Shown here in pieces: positions 15,721-24,253 of a stretch of DNA of 39,549 nt. Position numbers and translations under genes: made by a program. Numbering within the stretch: position 1 is the stretch's first letter; each line of letters starts with the position of its first letter. The notes under the pieces were generated by a model. That model made no database searches. It saw nothing but the letters and a program-made list of their open reading frames with translations, and had not been told where the DNA came from. This stretch comes from Proteobacteria bacterium UBA2133 (lineage in GTDB: Bacteria; Pseudomonadota; Gammaproteobacteria; Arenicellales; UBA868): NCBI GenBank assembly GCA_002327725.1, contig DCXP01000026.1, positions 1-39,549 of the forward strand, in the 5' to 3' direction.

Positions 15721-16806
15721 ATGAATCCCCAGATGCAGGCCAAACTTGAGCACCTGCTTGAGCGTCGCGAGGAAATCAATGCCCTGCTGGCAGACCCCGG
15801 GGTGATCGGCGACCAGAATGTCTTTCGCGACCTTTCTATCGAACTCGCTGATATCAGTCCGGTGGTCGAACATTTTGAGCGCTATCAGGCACTCGATGCG
15901 GAAATGTCAGAGACCCGCGAGATGGCCGAGGATGACGACCCCGCGATCCGGCGGCTCGCCAATGATGAAATGCCGCGCCTTCAGTCCGAGCTTGAGGAAA
16001 ATGTCCAGACCCTGCGCAAACTGCTGATTCCCAAAAACCCCAACGACCAGCGCAACATCTTTCTTGAAGTCCGGGCCGGCACCGGCGGTGACGAGGCGGC
16101 GCTCTTCGCCGGTGACCTGTTCCGGATGTATACCCTGTATGCCGAAAAGCGCGGCTGGCAGGTCGAGATCATGAGCCAGAGCCCTGGCGAACACGGCGGC
16201 TATAAAGAAGTGATCAGCCGGGTCGCCGGTCGCGGCGCCTATTCGCGGCTCAAATTTGAGTCCGGCGCACATCGGGTGCAGCGCGTGCCCGAAACCGAAG
16301 CGCAGGGCCGGATTCATACCTCGGCCTGCACGGTCGCGGTCATGCCCGAGGCCGACGAGATTGACGATGTGGAAATCAATTCAACGGAACTTCGGGTAGA
16401 TACTTTCCGCGCCTCAGGTGCCGGCGGACAGCACGTCAACCGGACCGACTCGGCAGTACGCCTGACCCACCTGCCGACCGGCGTTGTGGTCGAGTGCCAG
16501 GACGAGCGCTCACAGCACAAGAACAAAGCCCGCGCGATGTCAATCCTGCGATCGCGCCTGCTGGAAGCGAAGATCAGTGAGCAGAAAAAAGAACAAGCCC
16601 AGAACCGCCGCAACCTGGTCGGCAGCGGCGACCGCTCTGAGCGCATCCGCACCTACAACTTTCCGCAGGGACGGGTCACCGATCACCGCATCAACCTGAC
16701 GCTGTACAAACTCGATGAAGTGCTGGGGGGTGATCTCGAGCCGGTGATTGAGCCTTTGGTCGCGGAACATCAGGCAGACGAACTCGCGGCTTTGGGCAGT
16801 GACTGA
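15721..16806 (+). CDS. prfA: Peptide chain release factor 1
   Basis: A 361-residue class I release factor that reads UAA and UAG. The anticodon-like tripeptide is PET (190-192), a normal RF1 variant of PxT. The GGQ catalytic motif is at 235-237 in GAGGQHVN. Its glutamine is methylated by PrmC, whose gene overlaps the prfA end by eight bases. The N-terminal coiled region (residues 1-100) and the typical RAGTGGDEAALFAGDLFRMY segment (118-137) are intact. Confidence 0.97.
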   Translation: MNPQMQAKLEHLLERREEINALLADPGVIGDQNVFRDLSIELADISPVVEHFERYQALDAEMSETREMAEDDDPAIRRLANDEMPRLQSELEENVQTLRKLLIPKNPNDQRNIFLEVRAGTGGDEAALFAGDLFRMYTLYAEKRGWQVEIMSQSPGEHGGYKEVISRVAGRGAYSRLKFESGAHRVQRVPETEAQGRIHTSACTVAVMPEADEIDDVEINSTELRVDTFRASGAGGQHVNRTDSAVRLTHLPTGVVVECQDERSQHKNKARAMSILRSRLLEAKISEQKKEQAQNRRNLVGSGDRSERIRTYNFPQGRVTDHRINLTLYKLDEVLGGDLEPVIEPLVAEHQADELAALGSD

Positions 16807-17644
16807 GCACAGCGCCGCCGCGCTGGTGCAAGAGGGCATCACACAACTCAGCGGCTGCAGCGATTCACCCCGGCTCGATGCCGAAGTGCTGCTGCAGGCC
16901 GCCTGCGGCATCAACCGCACGGCACTCGCCTGCGATCCGGATCAGCCCGTCGACCCCCAATCAGCCGCTGCGTTTTTTGTATTTCTGAAGCGCCGCTCTC
17001 AGAAGGAACCGATCGCCTGCATCTTAGGGCACAAGGAGTTCTGGTCGCTTGAGATCAGGATCAACCAGGCGACCCTGGTGCCGCGTCCGGAAACCGAAGT
17101 CCTGGTCGAGACGGTGCTTGATGCCATCCCGCCCGATGCCGCGGTCGATCTTGCAGACCTTGGCACGGGCAGTGGTGCCATTGCCCTGGCGCTGGCTGCC
17201 GAACGGCCGCTCGCGCACATCACGGCCACCGATATCAGTCGAGCCGCGCTTTCAAAGGCGCGAGAGAATGCCAAAAGGCTGGGTCTGGATATCCATTTTG
17301 TTGAAGGCGACTGGTTTGCACCCCTTGCAGGCCGCCGGTTTGACGCGATTGTCAGTAATCCGCCTTATGTCCGGCAGAATGACCCGGCACTGGAAGCGGG
17401 ACCGGCGCGCTTTGAACCTGCCACAGCCCTTTTTGCCGGCGAGGACGGCCTCGACTGCATCCGCGCCATCTGCGCGGATCTCAAGCATCACATAAAGCCG
17501 GACGGCCTCGTCGCACTGGAGCACGGCCATGATCAGCAAAGCGCCGTCCGCGGGTTGTTGTCAGCGGCAGGGCTTGAATCTATAGTGCATGTGAATGATC
17601 ACGCAGGGTTGGCCCGGGTGACGAGCGCGCGAATGCCGCACTGA
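16799..17644 (+). CDS. prmC: Release factor glutamine methyltransferase
   Basis: A class I methyltransferase of about 281 residues that methylates the GGQ glutamine of RF1 and RF2. The SAM site DLGTGSGAIALALA lies near 120-133 and the active NPPY near 187-190 in SNPPYVRQND. LVPRPETE (93-100) is the usual N-terminal hinge. I chose the GTG at 16799 inside the end of prfA; an in-frame ATG at 16748 would add 17 residues that do not resemble the family. The overlap implies coupled translation with its substrate RF1. Confidence 0.93.
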   Translation: MTEHSAAALVQEGITQLSGCSDSPRLDAEVLLQAACGINRTALACDPDQPVDPQSAAAFFVFLKRRSQKEPIACILGHKEFWSLEIRINQATLVPRPETEVLVETVLDAIPPDAAVDLADLGTGSGAIALALAAERPLAHITATDISRAALSKARENAKRLGLDIHFVEGDWFAPLAGRRFDAIVSNPPYVRQNDPALEAGPARFEPATALFAGEDGLDCIRAICADLKHHIKPDGLVALEHGHDQQSAVRGLLSAAGLESIVHVNDHAGLARVTSARMPH

Positions 17645-17685
17645 AGCCGCGGCTACAATGCGCTCAACCTGTCAGAGAAAAAGAC

Positions 17686-18336
17686 ATGCCTGCTTTTCAG
17701 CCTGAAATACCTGATGCTCATGACCTTCTGCCCGGTCGAAGCGAGCCGCTGGCGATCACCGACCAGCATTATGTCAACGGCGAGAAACTCAAGCCGCCAT
17801 TTGCCGCCGGCACTCAGCAGGCGGTCTTTGGCCTGGGCTGCTTCTGGGGCGCAGAACGCTGTTTCTGGCAACTCGATGGTGTCATCACAACCGCCGTTGG
17901 CTATGCGGGAGGATCAACCCCGAATCCGACCTATCACGAAGTCTGCTCGGGGATGACCGGCCACACCGAGGCCGTGCTCGTGGTGTTTGATCCTGCAAGG
18001 ATCAGTTACGAAAAACTGCTTCAGGTGTTTTTCGAGTCTCATGACCCGACCCAGGGGATGCGCCAGGGCAACGATATCGGTACGCAGTATCGTTCCGCAA
18101 TCTATACCTTTGGCGAAGGCCAGTCACAGACAGCCGAATACTTCGCCGGGCTTTATCAAAGCGCGTTGAAGCGCTCGGGCTACCGCGCCATCACCACGGA
18201 AATTGCCACGTCCGGGGAATTTTTCTACGCCGAGGATTACCACCAGCAGTATCTTGCCAAAAACCCGGGCGGCTACTGCGGCCTTGGCGGCACCGGCGTT
18301 GCGTGTCCCGGCGCGGATTCGGCCAGCGCGGCTTGA
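17686..18336 (+). CDS. msrA: Peptide methionine-S-sulfoxide reductase MsrA
   Basis: A 216-residue MsrA that repairs the S form of oxidised methionine using thioredoxin. The catalytic C52 is in FGLGCFWGAE, and C198 and C207 near the C-terminus (GGYCGLGGTGVACPG) are resolving cysteines. The ESHDPTQ and GNDIGTQYRS segments are canonical. A 40-residue N-terminal extension, as in E. coli MsrA (212 residues), is present without a signal peptide. A -10-like TACAAT at 17654-17659 suggests it has its own promoter after prmC. Confidence 0.95.
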   Translation: MPAFQPEIPDAHDLLPGRSEPLAITDQHYVNGEKLKPPFAAGTQQAVFGLGCFWGAERCFWQLDGVITTAVGYAGGSTPNPTYHEVCSGMTGHTEAVLVVFDPARISYEKLLQVFFESHDPTQGMRQGNDIGTQYRSAIYTFGEGQSQTAEYFAGLYQSALKRSGYRAITTEIATSGEFFYAEDYHQQYLAKNPGGYCGLGGTGVACPGADSASAA

Positions 18337-18339
18337 GCG

Positions 18340-18675
18340 TCAGTCTGCAGCGGGGGGGTTCATCGGCATCGGGAAAGGCGACACATTCCCTCCTTTTGCC
18401 TCTGTGCCCGGGTGAATCTTTGCCTGACCTTCTTTTTCGACTTCGTCAATGCGCACAACCGCGTGCAGGGGAATGTAAGTCCGCTTGACCCCGGCGAACT
18501 CGCTCTTGAGCTTCTCATCGGAGGGGTCAACCACAAGTTTTGACCGCTCACCGAAGATAATGTCGCCCACCTCGACGAAGGCATACATTCCGCCCTGGGA
18601 CACCTCGTGAGCGTAGACCTCGTAAATGTTTCCCTGGTTATGGAAGATAATGCGGAAGATATTTTTTTTCGCCAT
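18340..18675 (-). CDS. DUF1820 family protein
   Basis: A 111-residue conserved proteobacterial protein. I start it at the ATG at 18675, giving MAKKNIFRIIFHNQGNIYEV, which matches the way this family begins; a longer frame to 18744 would add 23 residues lying over the promoter. The conserved core reads GGMYAFVEVGDIIFGE, then VVDPSDEKLKSEFAGVKRTY and IPLHAVVRIDEVEKEG. The last 20 residues are low-complexity. It is cytoplasmic, with no catalytic motif visible, and the function is unknown. It ends four bases from the end of msrA (convergent) and diverges from dacB. Confidence 0.85.
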   Translation of the reverse strand: MAKKNIFRIIFHNQGNIYEVYAHEVSQGGMYAFVEVGDIIFGERSKLVVDPSDEKLKSEFAGVKRTYIPLHAVVRIDEVEKEGQAKIHPGTEAKGGNVSPFPMPMNPPAAD

Positions 18676-18693
18676 CGTCTGTGAGATTGAAAA

Positions 18694-20178
18694 ATGCCGG
18701 CTACAAGGGCGCGCGATTATAACAACGTCAAGGTGAATCCCCAATCTACCGGATTCCGGCAGTCATTGACAGCCGCCGTAATCAGGTTTTATGTGTTCTT
18801 TTTCGGCATGACGGCTGCGATCGGCGCCAGCGATACTCCTCTGCCATCCTCTGTCGTTGAGCTGATGCAGGGCAACAGCATTCCCGACAGTTCCATCAGC
18901 GTGGTGATCCGTCGGGTGGGAGACATCAACAGCACGATCACCCACAACACCACCACGGCGCGAAATCCCGCCTCGACCATGAAGCTCGTGACCACGGCGG
19001 CCGCGCTGCAGCTGCTGGGGCCGCAGCATCGGTGGCAGACGCAGGCGCTCGTCGCCGGCAAGGTGCGCGGCAATACCCTCGACGGTGACCTGGTTCTGCG
19101 GGGCAGCGGTGATCCCTGGCTCGTGATCGAGCGCTTCTGGCTGCTTGCCAAAGAACTTCGTGATCGTGGGATTACCCATATTCACGGTGATCTTGTCATC
19201 GACGACACGCTGTTTGATCGCCGGGCAATCGAGACCCAAGCCATTGACGGCAAACCAATGCGTACCTACAACACGCCGCCCAACGCGCTGCTGGTGAACT
19301 TCGGTGCAACGTCGCTCATCATTGACTCAGACCATAGCACCGTACACGTCAGCGCAGATCCGCCGGCAACCACCCTCAAGATCAGCAACACGGTAGATCT
19401 CAGCAAGGCAGACTGCGAAAAAAAGGGACGAAGCATCCGTCTCGACCTCAAGAAGGGCGCTTCAGTTACAAAGCTTTCGGTCGCGGGGCGCTACCCGGCG
19501 GGCTGTGGCGCCAGCACATTTCGCCGCACGCTTTTACCCCATGGGCGGTATGTCTACGGTGTCTTTAAAGCGCTCTGGCAGCAGCTCGGAGGAACACTCG
19601 CCGGCGGCTGGCGTTATGGCGAGACGCCGCCTGAGGCGGTAGTTGCAGCGGAACTTGAATCCGTGTCTCTGGCGGAGATCATCCGTTACACCAACAAGTT
19701 CAGCAACAATGTCATGGCACGCAACCTGCTGCTAACCCTCGCGAGTGACCGCCCGCCGGCAACCCCGGCCAAGGCCGCAGAAGTGATCGAAAACTGGTTA
19801 AGCCGGAGCGGAGTTACGATGCCGAAACTCAGAATGGATAATGGTGCGGGCCTGTCGCGTGAGGCGCGGGTCAGTGCCGAAGGTCTTGCTGCTTTATTAG
19901 AGGCGGCTGCGAGTTGGCCATGGTGGCCGGAATTCCTGGGATCCCTTCCGATTGCCGGCATCGACGGCTCGCTGCGAAAACGGTTTCACAATCTGGCGGG
20001 GCCCGGCAGGCTACGGCTTAAGACCGGACGGCTCAAGGACGTGCGGGCGCTTGCCGGCTATGCGATTGATCGCAACGGTGATGTCTGGGTGGTCGTGATC
20101 CTGCATAACCACCCGCGGGCTTCATCATCAGTCGGTATTGAGATTCAGCATCGGCTGCTGGAAACCATATTTCCGTAG
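18694..20178 (+). CDS. dacB: D-alanyl-D-alanine carboxypeptidase/endopeptidase (PBP4 type, peptidase S13)
   Basis: A penicillin-binding protein of up to 494 residues that trims or cleaves peptidoglycan cross-links in the periplasm. All three active-site motifs are present, counted from the ATG at 18694: SxxK as S94-T-M-K97 in NPASTMKLVTT, SxN as S337-N-N339 in NKFSNNVMARN, and KTG at 443-445 in RLKTGRLKDV. The large insertion between SxxK and SxN is typical of class C PBP4. A signal peptide ends near GMTAAIGA, residue 45. The start is uncertain: the ATG gives a long N-region and overlaps the DUF1820 promoter, while a GTG at 18733 gives a more usual signal peptide. Confidence 0.92.
   Translation: MPATRARDYNNVKVNPQSTGFRQSLTAAVIRFYVFFFGMTAAIGASDTPLPSSVVELMQGNSIPDSSISVVIRRVGDINSTITHNTTTARNPASTMKLVTTAAALQLLGPQHRWQTQALVAGKVRGNTLDGDLVLRGSGDPWLVIERFWLLAKELRDRGITHIHGDLVIDDTLFDRRAIETQAIDGKPMRTYNTPPNALLVNFGATSLIIDSDHSTVHVSADPPATTLKISNTVDLSKADCEKKGRSIRLDLKKGASVTKLSVAGRYPAGCGASTFRRTLLPHGRYVYGVFKALWQQLGGTLAGGWRYGETPPEAVVAAELESVSLAEIIRYTNKFSNNVMARNLLLTLASDRPPATPAKAAEVIENWLSRSGVTMPKLRMDNGAGLSREARVSAEGLAALLEAAASWPWWPEFLGSLPIAGIDGSLRKRFHNLAGPGRLRLKTGRLKDVRALAGYAIDRNGDVWVVVILHNHPRASSSVGIEIQHRLLETIFP
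18716..18744 (-). promoter_or_regulatory. Promoter of the DUF1820 gene
   Basis: On the minus strand a perfect TATAAT (18716-18721) is preceded by TGT (an extended -10) and, with a 17-base spacer, by TTGGGG (18739-18744). It lies 41 bases upstream of the DUF1820 start. The element sits inside the N-terminal end of the dacB reading frame, which suggests dacB may really start further downstream. Confidence 0.6.
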
Positions 20179-20203
20179 CACGCAAAAACCACCGCGCTGC
20201 TAC
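20173..20203. terminator. Possible bidirectional hairpin between dacB and the hydrolase gene
   Basis: CGTAGCA and TGCTACG, with an inner CGC/GCG pair, can fold over a ten-base loop across the 21-base gap between two convergent genes. Neither side has a strong T run, so termination is only a possibility. Confidence 0.3.
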
Positions 20204-21054
20204 GCAAACTGCGAAAGAAACTCGGCTACCGCACCGCCGATCACGCCGGGCTGATCCATATGCAGGTGGTGCGTGCCGTCAAACCAGCGCACATCGGCTG
20301 GGTTCAGGGCCTCAAGCCTTGCTTTAAGGGTTTTGCGCTTCGCCAGCACGCCGTCGTTGCCGAGCAGCACCTGGGTCGGCTGCGCTATTGCCTTAAGGCA
20401 GGTGAGCGCCTGCGGCTCGGTCAGAAAAACCGGAGAGGCGAGCCGCAGCCTGGGATCACTGCGCCAGCGGTAGCCACCATCGCTCTTGTGGACGTTGCGC
20501 TCGATCAGGAGTCTCGCCGATGCTTCGCTCATTCCCCCAATGCGCACACGGGCTGCGACCAGCGTCTCAAGATCTGGATAGGTCGGTGATGCCTTCTCTC
20601 GTACCCTGGCATAACCGGCCACGGAATCACGCAGGCGCGCTGGCACCTTTTCTTCAGACTCGGAGAAGGGACCCAGTGTTTCGATCAGCACCATTGCCGT
20701 GACCCGCTCCGGGGCGGCTACGGCCGCAAGCCCCGCGATTGAGCCGCCGAGCGAGTGGCCCATGATCAGCATGCTGGCAAGACCCAGGGCATCGGCCGCC
20801 TCAAGCACCGCGGGCACGTAATCCATCAGGTGATAACGGACCCCTTGCGGGCGATGATCGGATGCGCCATGGCCCGGCAGGTCAAGTGCCAGAAGCTGGA
20901 CGCCCGGAAGATAAGCCGCGAGCGGCGAAAAACTTGCCGCGTTATCCAGCCATCCATGCAGCGCCAGCACCGGTGTACCGCTGCTGGACCCCCAGCGAAG
21001 GCCTTGCAGTTGTCCTGCACTTTCGGTCTGAACGGCGAAGTGTTCGGCTTTCAT
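20200..21054 (-). CDS. Alpha/beta hydrolase (serine hydrolase-like family)
   Basis: A 284-residue alpha/beta-fold hydrolase. The oxyanion motif HGWLDNAASF (33-42), the LDLPGHGASDH strand (58-67) and the nucleophile elbow GHSLGGS, serine 101, are clear. The acid is probably the aspartate in GNDG near 234 and the histidine that in THHLHMDQP near 261-269. The HGWLDN and PGHG spacing resembles the serine hydrolase-like (SERHL) subgroup. No signal peptide is seen. The substrate is unknown, perhaps an ester or acyl thioester. It diverges from gltA across a 247-base gap. Confidence 0.85.
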   Translation of the reverse strand: MKAEHFAVQTESAGQLQGLRWGSSSGTPVLALHGWLDNAASFSPLAAYLPGVQLLALDLPGHGASDHRPQGVRYHLMDYVPAVLEAADALGLASMLIMGHSLGGSIAGLAAVAAPERVTAMVLIETLGPFSESEEKVPARLRDSVAGYARVREKASPTYPDLETLVAARVRIGGMSEASARLLIERNVHKSDGGYRWRSDPRLRLASPVFLTEPQALTCLKAIAQPTQVLLGNDGVLAKRKTLKARLEALNPADVRWFDGTHHLHMDQPGVIGGAVAEFLSQFA

Positions 21055-21223
21055 CGCTGCAAAAACCCCATTTCCTGATGTGAAAAAAACGCTATTGGAA
21101 AACTGTATTTATCTGTTAACCAAAGGGAAAAAGCGCGCGGGAATCCAGGGAGAGGTGACGGCAACATGCGGGTCTTTTACACTCCTTTGCTGATGTCAAG
21201 ACTATCATTTCGTCCTGATAAGG

Positions 21224-21229
21224 TATAAA
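21224..21229 (+). promoter_or_regulatory. Possible -10 element of gltA
   Basis: TATAAA at 21224-21229 lies 78 bases before the gltA ATG in the AT-rich part of the gap. ACTATC is 17 bases upstream and is a poor -35, so an activator may be needed. The untranslated leader would be about 65 bases and would include the palindrome at 21263-21285. Confidence 0.35.
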
Positions 21230-21262
21230 ACTACATAAAGATAGTTGTCTATATTATTAAAA

Positions 21263-21285
21263 AATCCAATATTTAATATTGGATT
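21263..21285 (+). promoter_or_regulatory. 23-base perfect palindrome in the gltA leader
   Basis: AATCCAATATT and AATATTGGATT are exact reverse complements around a single central T. The element ends four bases before the ribosome site AGAGGAG. As DNA it looks like an operator for a dimeric regulator. As RNA the arms could form a hairpin next to the ribosome site, though a one-base centre means the innermost pairs must open. No known regulator is assigned. Confidence 0.6.
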
Positions 21286-21301
21286 GAAAGAGGAGTCTCT
21301 T

Positions 21302-22687
21302 ATGTCCGAAGCCAATCAGCAAAAAAAGAGTGAACTTGCACAGTCGGTACGCCACTCATTCACGCTCACGGACAACGAAACCGGCGAATCCTGGGAACTG
21401 CCTACCATGCACGGCAGCGTGGGTCCCAAGGTCATCGACATCCGCAAACTCTACGCGCAGACCGGCGCCTTTACCTACGACCCCGGTTTTACCTCAACCG
21501 CTTCGTGCTCATCAGAGATCACGTACATCGACGGTGAGGCGGGCATCCTGCTGCATCGCGGCTATGCCATCGCCGAACTCGCCAAGAACACGGATTTCAT
21601 GGACGTGTGCTACCTGCTTCTGCACGGGGAACTGCCCTCCCCTGAGGAGAAGGAACAGTTCGACGGCGATATTACCAGACACACCATGCTGCACGAGCAG
21701 CTGGTCCGTTTCTACAGCGGTTTTGTGCGCAGCGCCCATCCCATGGCGATCATGGTCGGCGTGGTCGGGGCGCTGTCCGCCTTCTATCACGACAGTACCG
21801 ATATCAATGATCCGATCCAGCGGATGATCGCTGCCCACCGGCTGATCGCCAAGATGCCGACGATTGGCGCTTACGCCTTCAAGTATTCGCTTGGCCAGCC
21901 GTTTATGCAGCCGCTCAACAACCTCTCCTATTCCGAGAACCTGCTGCGCCTGATGTTTGCGGTGCCGACCCAGGAATACGAGGTCAACCCGGTGCTCGCC
22001 CGCGCTATCGACCGGGTTCTGATCCTGCACGCAGATCATGAGCAGAACGCCTCGACCTCGACCGTACGCCTCGCGGGCTCTTCAGATGCCAACCCCTTTG
22101 CCTGCCTGGCCGCCGGTATCGCCTCGCTCTGGGGTCCGGCCCACGGTGGTGCGAACGAAGCCGTCCTGAATATGCTGAACGAGATCGGCACCCGGGACCG
22201 GATTCAGAAATTCGTGAAGAAAGCCCAGGATCCGGATGATCATTTCCGGCTGATGGGCTTTGGCCATCGGGTCTACAAGAACTATGACCCGCGCGCGACC
22301 GTCATGCGCGACACCTGTCACGAAGTCCTCAATGAACTGGGGATCAGTGACCCGATGCTGGATCTGGCCCTGGAACTCGAGCGCATCGCCCTTGAGGACC
22401 CTTACTTCGTCGATAAGAAACTGTATCCCAACGTCGACTTCTATTCGGGGATCATCCTGCGGGCGCTCGGTTTTCCGACCAACATGTTCACGGTACTCTT
22501 TGCCATCGGCCGCACCGTAGGATGGATCTCTCACTGGAAAGAAATGATGGAGTCCTCGGAAAGCCGCATCGGCCGGCCGCGTCAGCTGTACCTGGGAAAA
22601 GAGGAACGCCCCTTCACGGAAGTCGCCAACCGGGAACACACGGAGAAACGCTCCGGCTGGGCCTGGCTGTGGGGCGGTAACCGCTAG
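21302..22687 (+). CDS. gltA: Citrate synthase (type II, hexameric class)
   Basis: A 461-residue citrate synthase, joining acetyl-CoA and oxaloacetate at the entry of the TCA cycle. Catalytic residues are H281 in LWGPAHGGANEA, H322 in GFGHRVYKNYDPRA and D379 in NVDFYSG, a constant offset of 17 from the E. coli enzyme (427 residues). LILHADHEQNASTSTVR (240-256) is the oxaloacetate-site helix. AGAGGAG before the ATG fixes the start, giving MSEANQQKK; an upstream in-frame start at 21245 would lie over the palindrome. The extra length is split between the N-terminus and an aromatic C-terminal tail (GWAWLWGG). Confidence 0.97.
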   Translation: MSEANQQKKSELAQSVRHSFTLTDNETGESWELPTMHGSVGPKVIDIRKLYAQTGAFTYDPGFTSTASCSSEITYIDGEAGILLHRGYAIAELAKNTDFMDVCYLLLHGELPSPEEKEQFDGDITRHTMLHEQLVRFYSGFVRSAHPMAIMVGVVGALSAFYHDSTDINDPIQRMIAAHRLIAKMPTIGAYAFKYSLGQPFMQPLNNLSYSENLLRLMFAVPTQEYEVNPVLARAIDRVLILHADHEQNASTSTVRLAGSSDANPFACLAAGIASLWGPAHGGANEAVLNMLNEIGTRDRIQKFVKKAQDPDDHFRLMGFGHRVYKNYDPRATVMRDTCHEVLNELGISDPMLDLALELERIALEDPYFVDKKLYPNVDFYSGIILRALGFPTNMFTVLFAIGRTVGWISHWKEMMESSESRIGRPRQLYLGKEERPFTEVANREHTEKRSGWAWLWGGNR

Positions 22688-22733
22688 TACAACACCTTCG
22701 ATTCAGCCCCACCCGACAGGCAGACTCCCCTCT

Positions 22734-22982
22734 TTGAAGTGCGAGGTCTATAAGAGCAACCGCAAAGACGGGGCGTACATTTTCGTGGCGGATTCGAAGG
22801 CGCTGGAATCACTGCCGGACGCCCTCATGGCCCGGTTGGGCCGGCTCGAGCTGGTGATGGCACTGGACCTTGCCGGGCGCGAAACCCTTGCCGCGACAGA
22901 CCCCGCGACCGTCATTGACAGCATAGAATCACGGGGGTTTTATCTGCAACTGCCCCCCGGCGACGAGGCCGATTCTTGCTGA
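22734..22982 (+). CDS. ycgL: YcgL domain-containing protein
   Basis: An 82-residue protein of the YcgL family, found in gammaproteobacteria. The N-terminal CEVYKSNRKDGAYIFV strand, the middle LPDALMARLGRLELVMALDL and the C-terminal SRGFYLQLPPGDE match the E. coli protein closely in order and length. The only fitting start is TTG at 22734, and no clear ribosome site precedes it, so expression may be low or coupled to gltA 46 bases upstream. The role is poorly known. It overlaps the next gene by seven bases. Confidence 0.9.
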   Translation: MKCEVYKSNRKDGAYIFVADSKALESLPDALMARLGRLELVMALDLAGRETLAATDPATVIDSIESRGFYLQLPPGDEADSC

Positions 22983-23344
22983 CGAAGATTCTCTTTACGC
23001 TCGCGGTCATCCTGGTGGTCGCGCTGGTGTTCCGGGTCAAGAACACACCGGCGAAACCTGCTGCGGCTGCGGGACCTGCAGCCAGCAAGGGCGGGGTATC
23101 CGCAGCCATGGTCGCCTATACCCTGCTCGGACTGGTGATCGCCATCTCGGCACTGGTTTTTGTGCTGCACTGGCAGAATCAGCACCGGGTCATCGACATT
23201 CAGGTGACCAACAGCCAGGGCCAAGCGCTCAAATACCAGGCCTACAAAAAAGCGATTGAAGGCAGGCGGTTTACTACCATCGACGGAGTTTCCGTCGATC
23301 TCGCTGACAGCGATCGCATCGAGATTCTCGAGAACAACGACTGA
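22976..23344 (+). CDS. Small two-helix membrane protein of unknown function
   Basis: A 122-residue protein with one hydrophobic helix at about 3-20, a basic/alanine-rich cytoplasmic or periplasmic linker (KNTPAKPAAAAGPAASKGG), a second helix at about 44-66, and a C-terminal soluble domain of about 55 residues rich in short strands (VIDIQVTNSQGQALKYQAYK, DGVSVDLADSDRIEIL). I do not recognise the family. Its TTG start overlaps the ycgL end, so translation is coupled. It may assist YcgL or simply share its operon. Confidence 0.65.
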   Translation: MLTKILFTLAVILVVALVFRVKNTPAKPAAAAGPAASKGGVSAAMVAYTLLGLVIAISALVFVLHWQNQHRVIDIQVTNSQGQALKYQAYKKAIEGRRFTTIDGVSVDLADSDRIEILENND

Positions 23345-23396
23345 CCGGCTTCGACGGAGCGTCCCGGTCCATCAGCATCCGCACTGCCGGTGCCGC

Positions 23397-24194
23397 TTAT
23401 GCGGAATGCTCAGCCTCGTTCGCCAGCATCTCCTTGGACCAGCGAAAATCATGCAGGTTTGCGCCAAGATCCACATCCTGACGCAAACTGACCAGACGAC
23501 GCATCAGCGGCAGTGTTTCGATCCCCTCCCGCAGTTTTTCGCCGAGTTTGCCGGGTATCTCCTGAGCATGTTCGATGACCGAGTCGAGATTGCCAAAGTC
23601 GTGGATCAGCCGGGCCGCGGTGCGCACCCCAACGGACCGGATCCCCGGAATACCCAGTGACGGATCACCCGCGAGACTCATCAGATCGACAATCTGCTCG
23701 GGCGCAACGCCATAGCGCTCGCGAATCCAGCCGCGGTCGCGGACCATGTTGTTGAAGTGATCGACCAGCGCGACCCGCGGGCCGACCATCTGGCAGAAAC
23801 TTTTATCCGTGGACAGGATGATCACCTGAAATCCGGCATCACTGGTGCGCTTTGCGATCGAGGCAATCACATCGTCTGCCTCGAATCCGGGTGCAAACAG
23901 TGCATGCACCCCGATCTCGGAAAGTGCGTCTTTGATCCTCGGCAGTCCCGCCGCAAGATCATCGGGCATGGGCGGGCGGTCTTTTTTGTAATCAGGATAC
24001 TCCCGCGAACGCCAACTGCGACCGGCGTCCTCCATGACCAGCGCCACGTGGCTTGGCTGATGCTTACGCAAGGCCCGCCGGACCGAGGCAACACAGGCAT
24101 TCAACACTGCATCGTCACGGTCTTCCACTACCTCAGGCACGCCGGCGTGGACCCGGCGGATGAGGTTAAGGCCATCGATCAGCAAAATGGGCAT
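23397..24194 (-). CDS. xni: Flap endonuclease Xni (ExoIX-like 5'-3' exonuclease)
   Basis: A 265-residue protein of the 5'-3' exonuclease/flap endonuclease family, without a polymerase domain, acting on branched DNA ends during repair or replication. D7 in LLIDGLNLI, EADD near 103-106 and STDKS near 126-130 are metal-site positions. The helix-hairpin-helix segment GDPSLGIPGIRSVG, followed by RTAARLI, is present. Its usual second aspartate (GDxSDN) is leucine here, as in Xni/ExoIX rather than polymerase I. It lies 59 bases after hslU. A TATACT (24226-24231) and a 12-base palindrome CCCTGTACAGGG (24204-24215) are just upstream. Confidence 0.88.
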   Translation of the reverse strand: MPILLIDGLNLIRRVHAGVPEVVEDRDDAVLNACVASVRRALRKHQPSHVALVMEDAGRSWRSREYPDYKKDRPPMPDDLAAGLPRIKDALSEIGVHALFAPGFEADDVIASIAKRTSDAGFQVIILSTDKSFCQMVGPRVALVDHFNNMVRDRGWIRERYGVAPEQIVDLMSLAGDPSLGIPGIRSVGVRTAARLIHDFGNLDSVIEHAQEIPGKLGEKLREGIETLPLMRRLVSLRQDVDLGANLHDFRWSKEMLANEAEHSA

Positions 24195-24253
24195 CAGCGT
24201 CCCCCCTGTACAGGGTGGACGACCCAGTATACGACGGTCGATGGAAGTTTGCG

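Noticed and set aside
24204..24215. CTGTACAG before xni as a LexA/SOS box
   Set aside because: A LexA box needs CTGT and ACAG separated by eight bases; here they abut.
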